Origin: Nocardioides sp. S5
GTDB lineage: Bacteria > Actinomycetota > Actinomycetes > Propionibacteriales > Nocardioidaceae
Direction: 5' to 3'
Length of the DNA: 64,000 nt
Assembly: GCF_017310035.1 (NCBI RefSeq)
Contig: NZ_CP022296.1
Span: forward strand, 4,685,523-4,749,522
A program made the position numbers and the translations under genes. The notes under the pieces were generated by a model. That model saw nothing but the letters and a program-made list of their open reading frames with translations. It was not told the origin of the DNA and did no database searches. Of this stretch, positions 63,787 through 64,000 are shown one piece after another; position 1 is the stretch's first letter; each line of letters opens with the position of its first letter.

Positions 63787-64000
63787 GGCTATTTCTCCGA
63801 AGGTTTCGAGGGATGTCCACTCCACAGCGCGGTCGATGCTTGGCCCAGAATCAGACACTTTCGGCCGGCACCGCCCGCCCACGTGGCCGCCATGAGGCGG
63901 ATCGTGGACATGCGGCACCCGTCGACACGGAGCGACCGGCCAACGGTACGCGGTGGGGAAAGAGGGGGTCAAACCCACGGGCACCGCCCGCGGGGCACCC
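63787..64000. other. Upstream region of rpmH toward dnaA/oriC
   Basis: 214 bp with the rpmH promoter and, by synteny, the start of the rpmH-dnaA intergenic region. Only loose DnaA-box-like words occur (GTGGAC at 63905 and AGTGGAC on the minus strand near 63815). No gene is seen. Confidence 0.6.

Overview
The window reads as chromosome of a high-GC actinobacterium of the Nocardioidaceae/Streptomyces type, most likely a Nocardioides-like organism. The evidence is very high GC, many GTG starts, a Fur-KatG pair, an F420 biosynthesis and usage cluster, FemX with an alanine-racemase-like partner (fitting a glycine-bridged LL-DAP wall), and a gene order that matches the left side of oriC in Streptomyces and mycobacteria. 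The right edge (rpmH, rnpA, yidD, yidC, jag, rsmG, parA, parB, with three parS sites) is the classical dnaA-proximal block; dnaA itself should lie just beyond base 64000.

Layout. 1-6.4 kb: katG (cut by the window start) and its Fur-type regulator with a palindromic operator, a REP-like repeat cluster, a BCCT osmolyte transporter, a GNAT, an SDR, an aldo-keto reductase and a stand-alone BLUF photoreceptor. 6.4-17 kb: an F420 island with fgd1, two luciferase-like F420 oxidoreductases, an acyl-CoA ligase, an F420/PPOX split-barrel protein, cofC in one operon with a two-component system, and the divergent FO synthase fbiC. 17-21 kb: a membrane-helix protein, two GNATs, and a lower-GC stretch holding an SOS-box-controlled small gene and a secreted Ig-like protein.

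21-31.5 kb: dnaB carrying a 377-residue class-3-type intein in its Walker A motif, DnaA-box-like sites upstream of dnaB, an operon DUF4331 - TPR - NicO metal transporter with a long His-Gly run, then a MATE exporter, a secreted protein and a lipoprotein. 31.5-43.9 kb: rpsF-ssb-rpsR-rplI, a Ser/Thr kinase, endonuclease IV, femX and an alanine racemase-like gene, then a membrane protein, a class A PBP, PadR and inositol-phosphate synthase.

44-58.3 kb: the cca / DUF6049-murJ-pseudokinase-sigM-anti-sigma block, then trxB and trxA. The trx genes are separated by a marR-PH operon, and each has its own GGAA(G/C)-N18-GTT promoter-like signal. They are followed by a GNAT, an aminotransferase and a PlsC-type acyltransferase. 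58.3-64 kb: the parABS/rsmG/jag/yidC/yidD/rnpA/rpmH block.

Two window-wide themes stand out. At least thirteen genes have a TANNNT -10-like hexamer 6-8 nt before the start codon, implying leaderless mRNAs. Two different families of palindromic intergenic repeats are also present. No tRNA, rRNA, CRISPR, prophage or IS element was recognised.
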